In this document: positions 62,411 through 64,000 of the stretch, in pieces
How positions within the stretch are numbered: the first letter of the stretch is position 1
How the letters are laid out: every line of letters starts with the position of its first letter
NCBI RefSeq assembly: GCF_002355515.1
Contig: NZ_AP014809.1
Coordinates: 2,690,501-2,754,500 of the forward strand
DNA from: Methylorubrum populi
GTDB taxonomy: Bacteria; Pseudomonadota; Alphaproteobacteria; Rhizobiales; Beijerinckiaceae
Direction of reading: 5' to 3'
Length of the DNA stretch: 64,000 bases
Notes under the pieces: generated by a model
The model's database searches: none
What the model saw: only the letters and a program-made list of their open reading frames with translations
What the model was told of the DNA's origin: nothing
Translations under genes and position numbers: made by a program

Positions 62411-63202
62411 GTGACGCGGGTCCCGGCCTATTTCGACGCCTTCCTCACGGCGGTCGCGGGCGGTGCCGAGATCGATCACGTTCATCTGGGTCACTGGGAC
62501 GCGCCGGGGGCGATCGGGCCGGCCCGTGCGCGCGCGGGCTTCGCGCAGGCGCAGGACCGGTTGAGCGCGGCGCTCATTGCGTGGCTCGACCTCGCACGCG
62601 GCCATCTTGTGCTTGATGTCGGCTGCGGCTTCGGAGGCAGCTTGCGGACGATCCGGACCTGCCATCCCGGGGTGGAGGTGATCGGGCTCAACCTCGATCC
62701 GCGCCAGTTGGCGGTCGGCTTTCGCCGAGACCGAAGGCGGCGCAACGCCACGTGGATCGCAGCGGATGCCTGCCGCCTGCCGTTCGCAGGGGGCATGTTC
62801 GACCGGCTGCTCTGCGTCGAGGCGGCCTTTCACTTCGCCTCCCGCCGCGACTTCTTCGCCGAGGCGCATCGCGTGCTGGCACGGGACGGCGTTCTCGTAT
62901 TGAGCGACATCGTCCTCACCCGCCCGCCGCTGCCGGAGGAGGAAGTCGCGCTGCTGGCGGACGGGCTCGAGGCCGCCTTCGGCCCCTGGCCCGACAAATG
63001 GGCGAGCCTCGACGCGATCGGTCGCGATGCGGAAGCGGCCGGTTTCACCCTCCTCGTGACCGACGCCACGGCGAACACCGAGCCGAGCTTTCACACCATC
63101 GCTCCGGGTCGGAGCGACAGGCCGACCAGCGGCGACGTCTTGCGAGAACTGCATCGGCTCGGCTGCCTGCACTATCTTTATCTCCGCCTGGACAAGCGAT
63201 GA
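62411..63202 (+). CDS. Class I SAM-dependent methyltransferase
   Basis: 263 aa from the GTG at 62411, which has GGGG 9 nt upstream and lies 4 bp after the previous stop. A GTG at 62381 is an in-frame alternative that would overlap the oxygenase gene. Motif I is VLDVGCGFGGSL (residues about 67-78), followed by VIGLNLDPRQLAV (acidic end of strand 2 replaced by Asn/Asp), a DACRLPFAGGMFDRLLCVEA motif and EAHRVLARDGVLVLSD. This order is typical of UbiE/sterol- and tocopherol-type C- or O-methyltransferases. The His-rich N-terminal IDHVHLGHWD resembles methyltransferases of natural-product clusters. The stop overlaps the ATG of the 46-aa ORF (ATGA). Confidence 0.88.
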   Translation: MTRVPAYFDAFLTAVAGGAEIDHVHLGHWDAPGAIGPARARAGFAQAQDRLSAALIAWLDLARGHLVLDVGCGFGGSLRTIRTCHPGVEVIGLNLDPRQLAVGFRRDRRRRNATWIAADACRLPFAGGMFDRLLCVEAAFHFASRRDFFAEAHRVLARDGVLVLSDIVLTRPPLPEEEVALLADGLEAAFGPWPDKWASLDAIGRDAEAAGFTLLVTDATANTEPSFHTIAPGRSDRPTSGDVLRELHRLGCLHYLYLRLDKR

Positions 63203-63339
63203 CCCGGATTGTGCCGCCGCGCCGTCTCGATCACCCCGGTTCCGGCGCATGGCGCGAGTTGCGGCGGCTGCCGATCCAAATGCCGGAGAGGGGGGCGGCG
63301 CGGGTCGATTGGACCTGGCAAGCTTTGCCCAGGCCTTAA
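63199..63339 (+). CDS. Small ORF (46 aa), candidate peptide coupled to the methyltransferase
   Basis: ATG at 63199 overlaps the methyltransferase stop (ATGA). The stop TAA is 54 bp before the B12-binding radical SAM gene. The peptide starts MTRIVPPRRLDHPG, is rich in Arg, and ends VDWTWQALPRP with two of its three tryptophans in a WTW core. There are no cysteines. GC at third codon positions is about 78 percent, lower than in the neighbouring enzymes, so coding status is uncertain. Position between a methyltransferase and a radical SAM gene makes it a candidate modified-peptide precursor. It could equally be a non-coding gap. Confidence 0.35.
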   Translation: MTRIVPPRRLDHPGSGAWRELRRLPIQMPERGAARVDWTWQALPRP

Positions 63340-63393
63340 ATTCGCTCCTCTCCCGAACGATCGGTTCAGTGCCGCCCCGGTCACCGCGAAGCC

Positions 63394-64000
63394 ATGCCCG
63401 AACCAGTCTCCCACACACCGCGGCGCATCGCCCTCGTTTGCATGACGCCGCGCCCCGATGCGCAGGAACTCGGCGAGCTGCGGCTGCCGAGCTTCGGGAT
63501 CCGGCGCATCCACGCGGCGCTGCTCGGCGACCCCGATCTCGCCGGGGCGACGGTGAGGCTATTCGACCGCCGCACCGCCGATATCGAGGCTTATGTCGCC
63601 GATATCCTGGACTTCGAGCCCGATCTCGTCGGCTTCTCGATCTATGTCTGGTCGGCGCCGGCCATGATCGCGGTGGCGCGCGCCCTGCGCGCCCGCCGCC
63701 CCTCGCTCGCCGTCGTCTTCGGCGGCCCCTCGGCGCGATCCGCCTTCTTCGATCTCGAACCCTACCGCCCGGCCCACGCCTATCTCGACGCCGTGGTCGA
63801 GGGCGACGGCGAGGAGATCATCTGCGAGATCGCCCGGCTGCCGCACTTCGATCGATCGGATTGGGAGCGGGTGCGCGGGCTGACGCTGCCGAGCGCGACC
63901 GGCTGGCTTCGGACCGAGCGGCGCCCGCCCATCGCCGCCCTCGACCGGATCGCCTCGCCCTACGCGCACGGGCTGATGCCGCAGGGCGGCGTGGCCTATC
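63394..64000 (+). CDS. B12-binding radical SAM protein (5' part; continues beyond window)
   Basis: The frame is open from the ATG at 63394 to the window end, about 202 residues. The N-terminal part is a cobalamin-binding-type Rossmann domain of the kind preceding many radical SAM domains: IALVCMTPRPDAQELGELRLPSFGIRRI, DFEPDLVGFSIYVWS, PSLAVVFGGPSA and DAVVEGDGEEII. The 'VxGxGE' pattern at the end of the domain is typical. The radical SAM cysteine motif is expected further on, outside the window. Family members carry out difficult methylations or other radical steps in natural-product and peptide maturation. It is probably in the same operon as the oxygenase and methyltransferase. Confidence 0.85.
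   Translation, partial: MPEPVSHTPRRIALVCMTPRPDAQELGELRLPSFGIRRIHAALLGDPDLAGATVRLFDRRTADIEAYVADILDFEPDLVGFSIYVWSAPAMIAVARALRARRPSLAVVFGGPSARSAFFDLEPYRPAHAYLDAVVEGDGEEIICEIARLPHFDRSDWERVRGLTLPSATGWLRTERRPPIAALDRIASPYAHGLMPQGGVAY

Overview
The window looks like an accessory region of a high-GC alphaproteobacterium. Gene families and codon use resemble Methylobacterium/Methylorubrum, but this is inferred from style because no rRNA or housekeeping marker is present. Almost three quarters of it (13647-61443) is one gigantic repeat-protein gene. An intact 1322-bp IS256-family element (40847-42168) has split it. Removing the element and one copy of its 8-bp target duplication joins both halves in one open frame of 15,488 codons, a protein of roughly 1.5 MDa.

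Layout. (1) 1-4333, minus strand: DUF3467 protein, a GAF-containing HlyD-type adaptor, and a PqqD-like/M50 peptidase/HlyD fusion that leaves the window. This looks like an export or processing module. (2) 4565-9684, plus strand, each gene overlapping the next: a 35-codon ORF, an O-methyltransferase-fold enzyme, a P-loop kinase, a divergent flavin 'tryptophan halogenase' with a large extra C-terminal domain, and an unknown 291-aa protein. A separate radical SAM gene follows (9792-10724). (3) 10782-11882, minus: AraC-family regulator, then a 0.77-kb gap. (4) 12655-13455, plus: SapC-family protein directly upstream of the giant gene. (5) 13647-61443: giant gene. It has an N-terminal LEPR-XLL motif, Gly/Ala-rich beta-solenoid repeats with an 820-bp higher-order period, six scattered aromatic 'GD-V-Y-G-DF-W' modules, helical segments, a 100-aa tandem repeat, a Calx-beta-like stretch and about 57 RTX-like units of about 57 aa. 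Two exact-period 1206-bp copies and part of a third lie inside the RTX array. (6) 61591-64000, plus: 2OG-Fe(II) oxygenase, class I methyltransferase, a 46-aa ORF, and the start of a B12-binding radical SAM protein.

Working model (inference). The giant protein is a surface or secreted adhesin/S-layer-like polymer. The GAF-HlyD and PqqD-M50-HlyD proteins handle its export and perhaps recognise its N-terminal LEPR-XLL segment. The two flanking cassettes of redox, methyl-transfer and radical SAM enzymes would modify either the giant protein or a small peptide; two translationally coupled small ORFs are candidates. No ABC ATPase or TolC partner lies in the window. In the sequenced state the giant gene is broken. 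IS256-type elements can excise precisely, so the break might be reversible.

Novelty caveat: from memory, unverified here, a gene of about 47 kb for a repeat protein of similar size has been reported in Methylobacterium extorquens AM1. The giant gene may therefore have a known relative; the surrounding system appears to be the less explored part.
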